In this document: positions 32,801-44,151 of the stretch, in pieces
How positions within the stretch are numbered: position 1 is the stretch's first letter
Layout of the letters: each line of letters begins with the position of its first letter
DNA from: Inia geoffrensis
Taxonomy: Eukaryota; Chordata; Mammalia; Artiodactyla; Iniidae
Length of the DNA stretch: 64,000 nucleotides
Assembly (NCBI GenBank): GCA_036417435.1
Contig: CM070901.1
Coordinates: 62,430,501-62,494,500, forward strand
Direction: 5' to 3'
Translations under genes and position numbers: made by a program
The notes under the pieces: model-generated
Told to the model about the DNA's origin: nothing
The model's database searches: none
What the model saw: the letters and a program-made list of their open reading frames with translations, nothing else

Positions 32801-33483
32801 GGGGTGTTCATTTAATTCAGTTTAATAAGTGTTTATTAAGTATTTGCTCCAAACAACTTGAATGTTATGTTCTGTTCCTGAGGTCACTCTGGTGCAGGCT
32901 CATTCATTTAAAAATAATAGAAACAAATACAACCGATCTTAAGTATAACATGTATAAAGGAAGTATTTATTAGTAAATGTAACCAATTATGGAAAGGGCG
33001 AGAGTAAGAGGGGCCTCAGGGATCACTAGGTTTAGATATTCTAATGCTGTCACGTTGATTTCTTTCTTCTATCTCCCTTTCTCCCCTCTTGCCCTAGTTG
33101 TTGCCTCCCTTTCCTGCCCCTTTTCTCATCTCTGCTTCCCTGTTCTTTATGCTTTCAGTCTTGTTGTCCCAGGAGTCCAAGCTCACATCATTGCTCCAGG
33201 CTTACATCCTCACATCAAGCGCTTCAGTCCGGTTCCAGTTAGAAAACTCGTAGGAGTCTTGTTGGCCAGGCTTGGGCCACATTCTCACGCCACAGTCCAG
33301 AGGGCTGGGTGGTAATTGGCCGCGTCCACTAGAATCACATGGTTGAAGGGGAAGAAGAACAGTTGCCCAGCTGTTCCCAAGAATGTTGGTGCTTTGGGCA
33401 GAGAGAACAACAAATGACAATGACAATAGTTAAATAAATAAGCAACAAGGATACATTGCACTGCACAGGGAAACATAGCCATT
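32801..33483. other. Unassigned noncoding DNA
   Basis: No family named with confidence. The 108-codon frame at 32989-33315 shows no known domain. The pyrimidine-rich stretch at 33050-33140 is simple sequence. Confidence 0.4.
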
Positions 33484-33592
33484 ATTTTGTACTAACTTTA
33501 AATGGAGTATAATGTACAAAAATATTGAATCACTATGTTGTATACCTGCAGCTAATATAATATTGTAAATCAACTATACTTCAGTTTTAAAA
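33484..33592 (+). mobile_element. Artiodactyl L1 3' terminus, plus strand
   Basis: AACTTTAAATGGAGTATAATGTAC to AATATTGTAAATCAACTATACTTCAGTTTT is the end of the older L1 3' UTR type, diverged. Confidence 0.7.
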
Positions 33593-34260
33593 AGCAAATT
33601 ATAGTACATCTACTCAATTGGGCTATTATGCAACCCTTTCAAAGTAAGTTTAGATTTTAATATGATCATGGGAAAATGTTTTCACCATGATAATAGATTA
33701 AGAAAACCAGAATAGTCAACTATATGAACACAGCCATGTAAAAGCAAGAAACAAAAACCTTTTCATAGAGGAAAGACAGGGAAAAAAAAAAAACCTGCAC
33801 CAAATGTGAACACTATTTATCTTTCAGTTTTGTGACACTTAGTGATTTTTTTTCTACCTATAGTCTCTGTTTTGTTATTGTTTCTTTTATGGTGGTAATT
33901 TATATCTGGCCTGACGTTTTTCTTTTTAAATTATTTATTTTATTTTTATCAAGGTAGTGTCCTAGTGTCTAAAAGCAGGAGTCTCTTACCCCCCACCAAC
34001 AACACCCATTACCCTGTCAGTCCCACTGTCCACACCTGCCCCTTTGAACTCTCATGCTGTCTCTTCTAAGCAGTAGGTTAATATGCTACATATAGCACAT
34101 TTAATAATATGCTTATATTTCTATGTCTTGGTTTATTCAGTTTAGACTGTATCTCTTCATTTCCTTTCCTAGTATTTGAAGATTTAACCCTTTAAAGTCA
34201 TTTAACCATATATATGAACATTTTCTTCTCCCTATTGTCCCTAAATGATTATATTAAAAT
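33593..34260. other. Unassigned noncoding DNA
   Basis: AT-rich with several A/T homopolymer runs. Nothing recognised. Confidence 0.4.
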
Positions 34261-34271
34261 TATTATCTAAG

Positions 34272-35137
34272 ACTGCGATCAGAGGAAAACTCTCTGTCCT
34301 CTGGACACACGTGTCAAGGAGACATGGGGGGTGCCCAGCCTGGGTCGTGCCACATGGGGCCTGGAAGACAGATCTAGACTGTTATAGTCGACCTGGAAAC
34401 AAATTGTGCCTTCCAAAGAGTGGCTTTTCTTTTTTTTTTTTAAATAAATTTATTTATTTTTGGCTGCGTTGGGTTTTCGTTGCTGCGCGGTTTTTCTCTA
34501 GTTGTGGTGCACGGGCTTCTCTTTGCGGTGGCTTCTCTTGTTGGGGAGCACAGGCTCTAGGTACACGGGCTTCAGTAGTTGTGGTGCATGGGCTCAGTAG
34601 TTGTGGCTCGCGAGCTCTAGAGCACAGGCTCAGTAGTTGTGGCACACGGGCTTAGTTGCTCCGTGGCATGTGGGATCTTCCCAAACCAGGGCTCGAACCC
34701 ATGCCCCCTGCATTGGCAGGCGGATTCCTAACCACTGTACCCCCAGGGAAGTCCCCCAAAGAGTGGTTTTTCTAACTCAAGGTTGATTACATGTTAAGCG
34801 TGCTCCTAACTTAACAATAAGTTAACAATAAGTGCATTCTCCTTTGGAGGCAACTTTCTAACATGTAGTGATCTGTAGTCAACAGCGGCAGGTTGCCTCA
34901 TGGATGTCTTTTTTGTTTCTGCAGAATTTTTGAAATTACCAATGTCATTAAGCATTTTCAGCTCTGATGGGTGAAATGTCTTGTGTACAGAATGATGAGC
35001 GAGTCTTTAAAAGTGCACATGGGAGGGACTTCTGCTCAGAGTCTGTGTCAGAGCATCTCTTGTACTTCATGCCTTCAACTCAACAAATGATCATATTCCT
35101 TAAAATAAAATGTGAAGTTGTTTTTTAATAAAAAAAA
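34272..35137 (+). pseudogene. Processed retrocopy of an unidentified transcript
   Basis: The perfect TSD TATTATCTAAG is at 34261-34271 and 35138-35148. The right copy is preceded by an A run at 35126-35137 that follows an AATAAAA signal at 35102-35109 and a second AATAAA at 35127. This is the layout of an L1-made copy of a spliced, polyadenylated RNA. A long CHR SINE (34431-34755) was inserted later. Without it the copied RNA part is about 540 bases. No long open frame survives, so it is probably 3'-UTR sequence, or a decayed copy. I cannot name the parent gene. Confidence 0.68.
34431..34755 (-). mobile_element. CHR-type SINE, long form, minus strand
   Basis: The minus strand starts GGGACTTCCCTGGGGGTAC and ends in the AAATAAATTTATT-type tail. 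Direct repeats CCAAAGAGTGGCTTTTCT at about 34413-34430 and CCAAAGAGTGGTTTTTCT at 34756-34773 are the TSD, with one mismatch. It lies inside the retrocopy, so it came later. Confidence 0.9.
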
Positions 35138-35148
35138 TATTATCTAAG

Positions 35149-36060
35149 TAGAGAGAGATTATATGATGATGATGATGTTAAACACAGTTTGCTGTTTGGC
35201 CAGTGTCCCTCTTTCTTGCTTTCCTCACTTCTTCTGCTGAAATATCCTCAAGTAGCTTCTTAAAAGATGTTTGAGAGTAAAAATTTTGTATTTATATATC
35301 TAAAGATACTTTCTACCTTCACCCTTGATAGGAGTTTAACCAGATATAGAATTCTACATTGAAAGCTGTTGAAGGGCTACCCTCAGTGATATCCAGAATC
35401 TAGTACTACTATCGAAAAATCCAGTGACATTCTTGACTTTAGAACCCATAGTTTTCCTCTCTTTAGAAGCTTCTCTTTATCTCTAATGTTCTAAAATTTC
35501 AAAATTACATGTCTCCCCCATTAATTATGTTGTCACTTACTGGGACCATTCAAACTGAAGATGCATGCCCTTAAATTCTGAGAAATTTCTGTATTTCTCA
35601 GATATTTTCTTCCATTTTTCTCTGCTGTCTCCTCTGGAAATCTTAGGTTGATAGGAGACATTTTGAGTCAATCATACAAGTTTATTTGTTTTTTTTTCCT
35701 GCTATTTCCCATTTCTTCCATGTTTTATAATTCTTTCTGGGATATTTCTAAGGGCCCTTCTACTGACTTAATTTTTTATTATTATATTTTTAAGTTCTAG
35801 AAGCTCTTACTGCATTTCTGTTTTTTTGTCATAGTATCCTGTATTTGACTTGTGATTCCAGTATTTTTTCTTATGTTTATAAGGATACTGTGTGATTTTG
35901 TTTGTTGAAATTTTTCTGTTCCCTGGAGAGCTATTTGTTTTCTCCAGGAAGGTTTTTTTCCTTGTTTGTTTATATTGTTGTTTCCTGCTCCTTCTTTTAT
36001 GTTTAAAGCTTTCCTCAAATATCTGATGATTCTTTATTTTATGTTCCTATTTAATTTGGG
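35149..36060. mobile_element. Old dispersed mammalian repeat, class uncertain
   Basis: From 35190 to about 35860 the order TTAAAAGATGTTTGAGAG, CAGATATAGAATTCTAC, TCTCTTTATCTCTAATG, TTCTGAGAAATTTC, CTGTCTCCTCTGGAAATC is familiar from many mammalian genomes as an old AT-rich dispersed repeat. I cannot assign its class with confidence. Confidence 0.3.
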
Positions 36061-36815
36061 GATAGAGGTGATTGTCAGCTGTTGAACATCTGAATAGGCT
36101 GAAAAAGGAGCGAAGGAAGCTTTTCACTTGGGGCTTCCAAAAGTCAGCATGTAGAGGTCTTTTCTCCAGAGAAAACATTCTTCAGTTTCCTGCCTAGGGA
36201 CAGTGAGCAGAGGAGGATAATTAGGCAGGGCTCAGCATGCTCCGGTGAGGGTGCTGAGGAGCCCTTTGTTCAATACATAGACTTACTCTTCCCCTTTTTA
36301 GCCCCCCACCCCTCTCCTTAGGATCTCCCACACCCTGGAAGTAAGGGCAGATTGGAGGAGACATATAGTCACTTGGCTGTACAGGGTCCATAAGAGAATT
36401 TGGCGGGAGGTCTAATCTCGTAAGACACCTTTCAACCATTCATCCTCTCTTAGGCACTCTAAAATCTCAGCCTTTTTCTGAATCTCTCTAGGGTATGTTA
36501 GGTGAGTGGGTCTCCTTTTCATCAGACTCCCTCTCTATAGGCACTTGAATATAACTTCTCCATCTGCTTTCCATTTCTGAAAACTTGCTGATTTCTGTTC
36601 TTTTGTTCCTACTAGGTTAATTCCTTTCAAAAATCATTTCACAGCCACTTTGGTGTACTTTCTGGAGAGGATAAAAACAAATGCAGTCAATTAACCTGAT
36701 GAATTTGAAGTCTCACTGCCTGTCTTTGTTTTCAACTTTTTAAAATGAGCATACTCTGTGATTATAATGGAGGAAATACACTTTAATTTTTAAGTGGGTA
36801 ACTAAAAGATCAGGA
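36061..36815. other. Unassigned noncoding DNA
   Basis: No repeat or coding frame recognised. Confidence 0.4.
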
Positions 36816-36824
36816 AGGAAAAAG

Positions 36825-37685
36825 AAGGAAAAAAAATCCCAAAGTTAGCAGAAGGAAAGAAATCATAAAGAAATAAATGAAAAACAAATGAAGGAAATGA
36901 TAGCAAAGATCAATAAAAATAAAAGCTGGTTTTTGAGAAGACAAAATTGATAAACCATTAGTCAGACTCATCAAGAAAAAAAGAGAGAGGATGCAAATCA
37001 GTAAAATTAGAAATGAAAAAGGAGAAGTAACAACTGACACTGCAGTAATACAAAGGATCATGAGAGATTACTACAAGCAAATATATACCAATAAAATGTA
37101 CAACCTGGAAGAAATGGACAAATTCTTAGAAAAGGACAACCTTACAAGACTGAACCAGGAAGAAATAGAAAATGTAAACAGACCAATCACAAGCACTGAA
37201 ATTGAAACTGTGATTACAAATCTTCCAACAAACAAAATCCCAGGACCAGATGGATTCACAGGCGAATTCCATCAAACATTTAGAGAGGAGCTAACACCTA
37301 TCCTTCTCAAACTCTTCCAAAATATAGCAGAGGGAGGAACACTCCCAAACTCATTCTACGAGGCCATCATCACCCTGATACCAAAACCAGACAAAGCTGT
37401 CACACAAAAAAGAAAACTACAGCCAATATCACTGATGAATATAGATGTAAAAATCCTCAACAAACCAGTAGCAAACAGAAACCAAAAGCACATTAAAAGG
37501 ATCATACACCACGGTCAAGTGGGGTTTATCCCAGGAATGCAAGGATTCTTCAGTACAAGTAAACTAAACAACATGATACACCATATTAACAAACTAAAGG
37601 ATAAAAACCATATGATAATCTCAATACATGTAGAAAAAGCTTTCAACAAAATTCAACACCCATTTATGATAAAAACCCTCCAGAA
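36825..37685 (+). mobile_element. Host L1, segment 1 (ORF2 linker to RT)
   Basis: This 5'-truncated L1 starts within ORF2 near AAAGTTAGCAGAAGGAAAG. The frame from 36991 stays open for about 230 codons and carries the RT start, including [12 protein letters not shown] near 37239-37265 and FIPGMQGFF near 37528. It ends at the TSD copy AAAAACCCTCCAGAA (37671-37685). The element resumes at 38884 and again at 42141. Confidence 0.9.
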
Positions 37686-37689
37686 CCAA

Positions 37690-38883
37690 GAGCTAGTGGG
37701 AAGCAGCCACATAGCACAGGGAGATCAACTCGGTGCTTTGTGACCACCTAGAGGGGTGGAATAGGGAGAGTGGGAGGGAGGGAGAACCAAGAGGGAAGAG
37801 ATATGAGGATATATGTATATGTATAACTGATTCACTTTGTTATAAAGCAGAAACTAACACACCATTGTACAGCAATTATACTCCAAAAAAGATGTTAAAA
37901 AAAAAAAGACAACCCTCAGAATTGGAGAAAATATTTGCAAATGAAGCAACTGACAAAGAATTAATCTCAAAAATTTACAAGCAGCTCAAAGTCAAAAAAA
38001 CAAACAACCCAATCCAAAAAAGGGCAGAGTATCCAAATAGTCATTTCTCCAAAGAAGATATACAGATTTCCAGCAAACATATGAAAGGATGCTCAACATC
38101 ACTAATCATTAGAGAAATGCAAATCAAAAGTACAATGAGATATCATCTCACACCAGTCGGAATGGCCATCATCAAAAAATCTACAAACAATAAATGCTGG
38201 AGAAGGTGTGGAGAAAAGGGAACCCTCTTGCACTGTTGGTGGGAATGTAAACTGATACAGCCACTATGGAGAACAGTATGGAGGCTCCTTAAAAAACTAA
38301 AAATAGAATTACCATACAACCCAGCAATCTCACTGCTGGGCATATACCCTGATAAAACCATAATTCAAAAAGAGTCATGTACCACAATCTTCACTGAAGC
38401 TCTATTTACAATAACCAGGACATGGAAGCAACCAAAGTGTCCATCAACAGATGAGGGGATAAAGAAGATGTGGCACATATATACAATAGAATATCACTCA
38501 ACCATAAAAAGAAACAAAATTAAGCTATTTGTAGTGAGGTGGATGGACCTAGAGACTGTCATACAGAGTGAAGTAAGTCAGAAAGAGAAAAACAAATAAC
38601 ATATGCTAACACATATATATAGAATCAAAAAAAAAAAAAAAAGGTTCTGAAAACCTAGGGGCAGGACAGGAATAAAGACACAGACATAGAGAATGGACCT
38701 GAGGACACGGGGAGTGGGAATGGTAAGCTGGGATGAAGTGAGAGATTGGCATGGACATATATGTACTACCAAATGTAAAATAGATAGGTAGTGGGATGCA
38801 GCCCCATGGTGCAGGGAGATCAGCTCAGTGCTTTGTGACCACCTAGAGGGGTGACATACTCCAATAAAGATGTTAGAAAAAAA
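37690..38883 (+). mobile_element. L1 insertion within the host L1 (chimeric 5' end)
   Basis: This unit is flanked by AAAAACCCTCCAGAA (37671-37685) and a near-identical copy at about 38883-38896. It opens with an L1 3' UTR (37690-37900, word AGCTAGTGGGAAGCAGCC) and an A run, then continues with ORF2 tail (from AGACAACCCTCAG at about 37907) and a second 3' UTR of another subfamily (GTTCTGAAAACC, GAGATTGGCATGG). The tail has lost about 100 bases near 38854. So the unit has two L1 3' ends in tandem. Confidence 0.85.
37733..38599 (+). pseudogene. Chimeric open frame ending in intact L1 ORF2 C-terminus
   Basis: The frame starts in the first 3' UTR and runs through the A run ([12 protein letters not shown]) into the ORF2 C-terminal part, 288 codons in all. 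The Cys-rich motif CX3CX7HX4C is complete ([18 protein letters not shown]), unlike in the host copy at 43.3 kb where the His reads Tyr. It has no endonuclease or RT. It is an accident of fusion, with no evidence of expression. Confidence 0.7.
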
Positions 38884-39236
38884 AAACTCTCCAGAAAGTA
38901 GGTATAGAGAGAACTTATCTCAACATAATAAAAGCCATATATGACAAACCAACAGCCAACATTGTTCTCAATGGTGAAAAACTGAAAACATTTCCCCTAA
39001 GACAAGGAACAAGACAAGGTTGCCTACTCTCACCACTATTATTCAACATAGATTTGGAAGTTTTAGCCACAGCAATCAGAGAAGAAAAAGAAATAAAAGG
39101 AATCCAAATCCAAAAGGAAGAAGTAAACTTTTCACCGTTTGCTGATCACATGATACTATACATAGAGAACCCTAAAGATGCTACAAGAAAGCTACTAGAG
39201 TTAATCAATGAATTTGGTAGCATAGCAAGATACAAA
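38884..39236 (+). mobile_element. Host L1, segment 2 (RT core)
   Basis: It resumes with CTCTCCAGAAAGTAGG and runs through the RT thumb region. The catalytic box at 39138-39149 reads F-A-D-H: the second Asp of the FADD pair is replaced by His (GAC to CAC), so RT activity would be lost. It stops at GATACAAAT where the minus-strand L1 was inserted. Confidence 0.9.
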
Positions 39237-42140
39237 TTTTTTTAACATCTTTATTGGGGTATAATTGCTTTACAATGGTGTGTTCGTTTCTGCTTTAAAA
39301 CAAAGTGAATCAGCTATACGTATACATATATCCCCATATCTCTTCCCTCTTGCATCTCTCTCCCACCCTCCCTATCCCACCCCTCTAGGTGGTCACAAAC
39401 CACCGAGCTGATCTGCCTGTGCTATGGGGCTGCTTCCCAGTAGCTATTGATTTTACATTTGGTAGTGTATATATGTCCATGACACTCTCTCATTTCATCC
39501 CAGCTTACCCTTCCCCCTCCCCATGTCCTCAAGTCCATTCTTTAGTAGTCCTGCATCTTTATTCCTGTCCTGCGCCTAAGTTCTTCATGGCCACTTTAAA
39601 AATTTTTTTTGGATTCCATATATATGTGTTAGCATTCGGTATTTGTTTTTCTCTTTCTCACTTACTTGACTCTGTTGACAGACTCTAGGTCCATCAACCT
39701 CACTGCAAATAATTCAATTTCATTTCTTTTATGGCTGAATAATATTGTATTGTATATATGTGCCACATCTTCTTTATCCATTCATCTGTCGATGGACACG
39801 CAGGTTGATTCCACGTCCTGGTTATTGTAAATAGAGCTGCAATGAACACTGTGGTACATGACTCTTTTTGAATTATGGTTTTATCAGGGTATATGCACAG
39901 CAGTGAGATTGCTGGGTCATGTGGTAGTTCTATTTGTAGTTTTTTTAAGGAACCTCCATACTGTTCTCCATAGTGGCTGTATCAGTTTACATTCCCACCA
40001 ACAGTGCAAGAGGGTTCCCTTTTCTCCATACCCTCTCTAGCATTTATTGTTTGTAGATTTTTTCATGATGGCCATTTCTGACGTGTGAGGTGATACCTCA
40101 TTGTAGCTTTGATTTGCATTTCTCTAATGTTTAATGATGTTGAGCATTCTTTCATGTGTTTGTTGGCAATCTGTATATCTTGTTTAGAGAAATGTCTATT
40201 TAGGTCTTCTGCCCATTTTTGGATTGAGTTGTTTTTTTGATATTGAGCTGCATGAGCTGCTTGAAAATTTTTGAGATTAATCCTTTGTCAGTTGCTTCAT
40301 TTGCAAATATTTTCTCTGATTCTGAGTGTTGTCTTTTTGTCTTGTTTATGGTGACCTTTGCTGTGCAAAAGCTTTTGAGTTTGATTAGGTCTCATTTGTT
40401 TATTTTGTTTTTATTTCCATTTCTCTAGGAAGTGGGTCAAAAAGGATCTTTCTGTGACTTATGTCATAGAGTGTTCTGCCTATGTTTTCCTCTAAGAGTT
40501 TTATAGTGTCTGGTCTTATATTTAGGTCTTTAATTCATTTTGAGTTTATTTTTGTATATGGTGTTAGGGAGTGTTCTAATTTCATCCTTTTACATATAGC
40601 TGTCCAGTTTTCCCAGCACCACTTATTGAAGAGTCTGTCTTTTCTCCATTGTATATTCTTGCCTCCTTTATCAAAAATAAAGTGACCATACGTGCGTGGG
40701 TTTATCTCTGCAATTTCTATCTTGTCCCATTGATCTATATTTCTGGTTTTGTGCCAGTACCATACTGTCTTGATTACTGTAGCTTTGTAGCATAGCCTGA
40801 AGTTAGGGAGTCTGATTCCTCCAGCTCCATTTTTCTTTCTCAAGACTGCTTTGGCTATTCGGGGTCTTTTGTGTTTCCATACAAATTAGGAAATTTTTTC
40901 TTCTAGTTCTATGAAAAATGCTAGTGGTAGTATGATGGGGATTGCATTGAATCTGTAGATTGCTTTGGGTCATAGAGTCATTTTCACAATGTTTATTCTT
41001 CCAACCCAAGAACATGGTATATCTCTCCTTCTGTTTGTATTATCTTTAATTTCTTTCATCTGTGTCTTATAGTTTTCTGCATACAGGTCGTTTGTCTCCT
41101 TAGGAAGGTTTATTCCTAGGTATTTTATTCTTTTTTGTTGCAATGGTAAGTGGGATTTTCCTTTATTTCTCTTTCAGATATTTCATCATTAGTATATAGG
41201 AATGTAAGAGATTTCTGTGCATTAATTACCAAATTCATTGATTAGCTCTAGTAGCTTTTTGGTAGCATCTTTAGGATTCTCTATGTATAGTATCATGTCA
41301 TCTGCAAACAGTGACTTCTGTACTTCTTCTTTTCCAATTTTCATTCCTTGTATTTCTTTTTCTTCTCTGATTGCTGTGGCTAAAACTTCCATAGCAATGT
41401 TGAATATTAGTTTTGAGAGTGGGCAACCTTTTTTGTTCCTAATCTTAGTGGAAATGGTTTCAGTTTTTCACAATTGAGGATGATGTTGGCTGTGGGTTTG
41501 TAATATATAGCCTTTATTATGTTGAGATAAGTTCCCTCTATGCCTACTTTCTGCAGGGTTTTTATCATATATGGGTGTTGAATTTTGTCAAAAGCTTTTT
41601 CTGTATCTATTGAGATGATCATATGGTTTTTATTCTACAATTTTTTAATATGGTTTATCACATTCATTGATTTGTGTATATTGAAGTATCCTTGCATTCC
41701 TGGGATAAACCAAACTTGATCATGGTGTGTGATGTTTTTAATGTGTTGTTGGATTCTGTTTGCTAGTATTTTGTTGAGGATTTTTGCATCTATGTTCATT
41801 AGTGATATTGGTCTGTAGTTTTTGTTTTTTTGACATCTTTGTCTGTTTTTGGTATCAGGGTGATGGTGGCCTTGTAGAATGTGTTTGGGAGTGTTGTCCC
41901 TCTGCTATACTTTGGAAGAGTTTGAGAAGGATAGGTGTTAACTCTTCTCTAAATGTTTGCCAGAATTTCCCTGTGAATCCATCAGGTCTTGGGCTTTTGT
42001 TTGTTGGAAGATTTTTAATCACAGTTTCCATTTCAGTGCTTGTGAGTGGTTTGTTTATATTTTCTATATCTTCCTGGTTCAGTCTCGGAAGGTTGTGCTT
42101 TTCTAAGAATTTGTACATTTCTTCCAGGTTGTCTATTTTA
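39237..42140 (-). mobile_element. Minus-strand L1 inserted in the host L1, 2.9 kb
   Basis: From left to right it runs from the T-run tail and 3' UTR through the ORF2 C-terminus to a point just before the RT domain, all on the minus strand. The flanks AAGATACAAA (39227-39236) and AGGATACAAA (42141-42150) are the TSD with one difference. Its FADD box is intact at 41297-41308. ORF2 is broken into several minus-strand frames (42118-41855, 41622-41407, 41015-40803 and 40843-40535), so it is dead. It inserted after the host. Confidence 0.9.
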
Positions 42141-44135
42141 AGGATACAAAATTAACGCACAGAAATCTCTTCAATTCCTATACACTAATGTTGAAATATC
42201 TGAAAGAGAAATTAAGGAAACACTCCCATTTACCATTGCAACAAACAGAATGAAATACCTAGGGATAAACCTACCTAAGGAGACAAAAACCTGTATGCAG
42301 AAAACTATAAGACACTGATTAAAGAAATTAAAGATGATACCAACAGATGCAGAGATATACCATGTTCTTGGATTGGAAGAATCAACATTGTGAAAATGAC
42401 TATATGATGCAAAATAATCTACAGATTCAGTGCAATCCTTATCAAACTACCAATGGCATTTTTCACAGAACTAGAAGAAATAATTTCACAATTAGTATGC
42501 AAACACAAAAGACCCTGAATAGCCAAAGCAATCTTGAGAAAGAAAAACAGAGCTGGAGGAATCAGGCTCCCTAACTTCAGGCTATACTATATAGGCTACA
42601 GTAATCAAGAAAGTATGACACTGGCAAAAAAACAGAAATTTAGATCAATGAAACAGGATAGAAAGACCAGAGATAAACCCATGCACATATGGCCACCTTA
42701 TCTTTGGTAATGGGGGAAAGAGTATACAATGGTGAAAAGACCGCCTCTTCAATAAGTGGTGCTAGGAAAACTGAACAGCTACATGTAAAAGAATGAAATT
42801 AGAACATTCCCTAACACCATACACAAGAATAAACTCAAAATGAATTAAAGACCTAAATGTAAGGCCAGACACCATAAAACTCTTAGAGGAAAACATAGGT
42901 AGAACATTCTATGTAATACATCACAGCAAGATACTTTCTGATCCACCTCCTAGAGGAATGGTAATAAAAAAAAAAAATGGTGCCTAATGAATCTCAAAAG
43001 CTTTTGCACAACAAAGGAAAACATAAACAGGACGAAAAGGCAACCCTCACATTTTGAGAAAATATTTGCATTGGAAGCAACTGACAAAGATTAATCTCTA
43101 AAATTTACAAGCAGCTCTTGCAGCTCAATATTAAAGAAACAAACAACCCAATCCAAAAATGGGCAGAAGACCTAAATAGACATTTCTCCAAAGATATACA
43201 GACTTCCAACAAACATATGAAAGGATGCTCAACATCACTTATCGTTAGAGAAATGCAAATCAAAACTACAATGAAGTATCACCTCATACCTGTCAGAATG
43301 GCCATCGTCAAAAGATCTAGAAACAATAAATGCTGGAGTGGATGTGGAGAAAAGACAACCTTCTTGTACTGCTGGTGGGAATGTAAATTGATACAGCCAC
43401 TATGGAGAACAGTATGGAGGTTCCTTAGAAAACTACAAATAGAACTACCATATGACCCAGCAATCCCACTACTGGGCATATACCCTGAGAAAACCAGAAT
43501 TCAAAAAGAGTCATGTACCAAAATGTTCATTGCAGCTCTATTTACAATAGCCAGGAGATGGAAGCAACCTAAGTGTCCATCACTGAATGAATGGATAAAG
43601 AAGATGTGGCACATATATACAATGGAATATTACTCAGCCATAAAAAGAAATGAAATTGAGTTATTTGTAGTGAGGTGGATGGACCTAGAGACTGTCATAC
43701 AGAGTGAAGTAATTCAGAAAGAGAAAAACAAATACCATATGTTAACACATATATATGGAATCTAAAAAAAAAAAAAAATTGTCTGAAAACCTAGGGGCAG
43801 GACAGGAATTAAGACACAGACATAGAGAATGGACTGAGGACACGGGGATTGGGAAGGGTAAGCTGGGGTGAAGTGAGAGATTGGCATGGACATATATGCA
43901 CTACCAAATGTAAAATAGATAGGTAGTGGGATGCAGACCCATAGCCAGGGAGATCAGCTCAGTGCTTTGTGACCAGCTAGAGAGGGGGCATAAGGATGGT
44001 GGGAGCGAGACGCAACAGGGAGGAGATATGAGGATATATGTATATGTATAGCTGAATCACTTTGTTATAAAGCAGAAACTAACACACCATTGTAAAGCAA
44101 TTATACTCCCATAAAGATGTTAAAAAAATTAATAA
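42141..44135 (+). mobile_element. Host L1, segment 3 (ORF2 end and 3' UTR)
   Basis: It resumes with GGATACAAAATTAACGCACAG, continues the RT and C-terminal domain, and ends in the 3' UTR with the same subfamily words as the insertion at 37.7-38.9 kb (GTCTGAAAACCTAGG, GAGATTGGCATGG, ATAGGTAGTGGGATGCAG). In the open frame 43118-43765 the Cys-rich motif reads [18 protein letters not shown], where the expected His is Tyr. The ORF2 site used for nested insertions elsewhere is uninterrupted here (GGCAACCCTCACATTTTGAG). Confidence 0.9.
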
Positions 44136-44151
44136 ATTAAATTTTTAAAAA

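Noticed and set aside
34905..34930. T-rich tract with TTTCTGCAG resembling a splice acceptor
   Set aside because: It lies inside a block with TSD and A tail, so it is copied RNA sequence, not an intron border.
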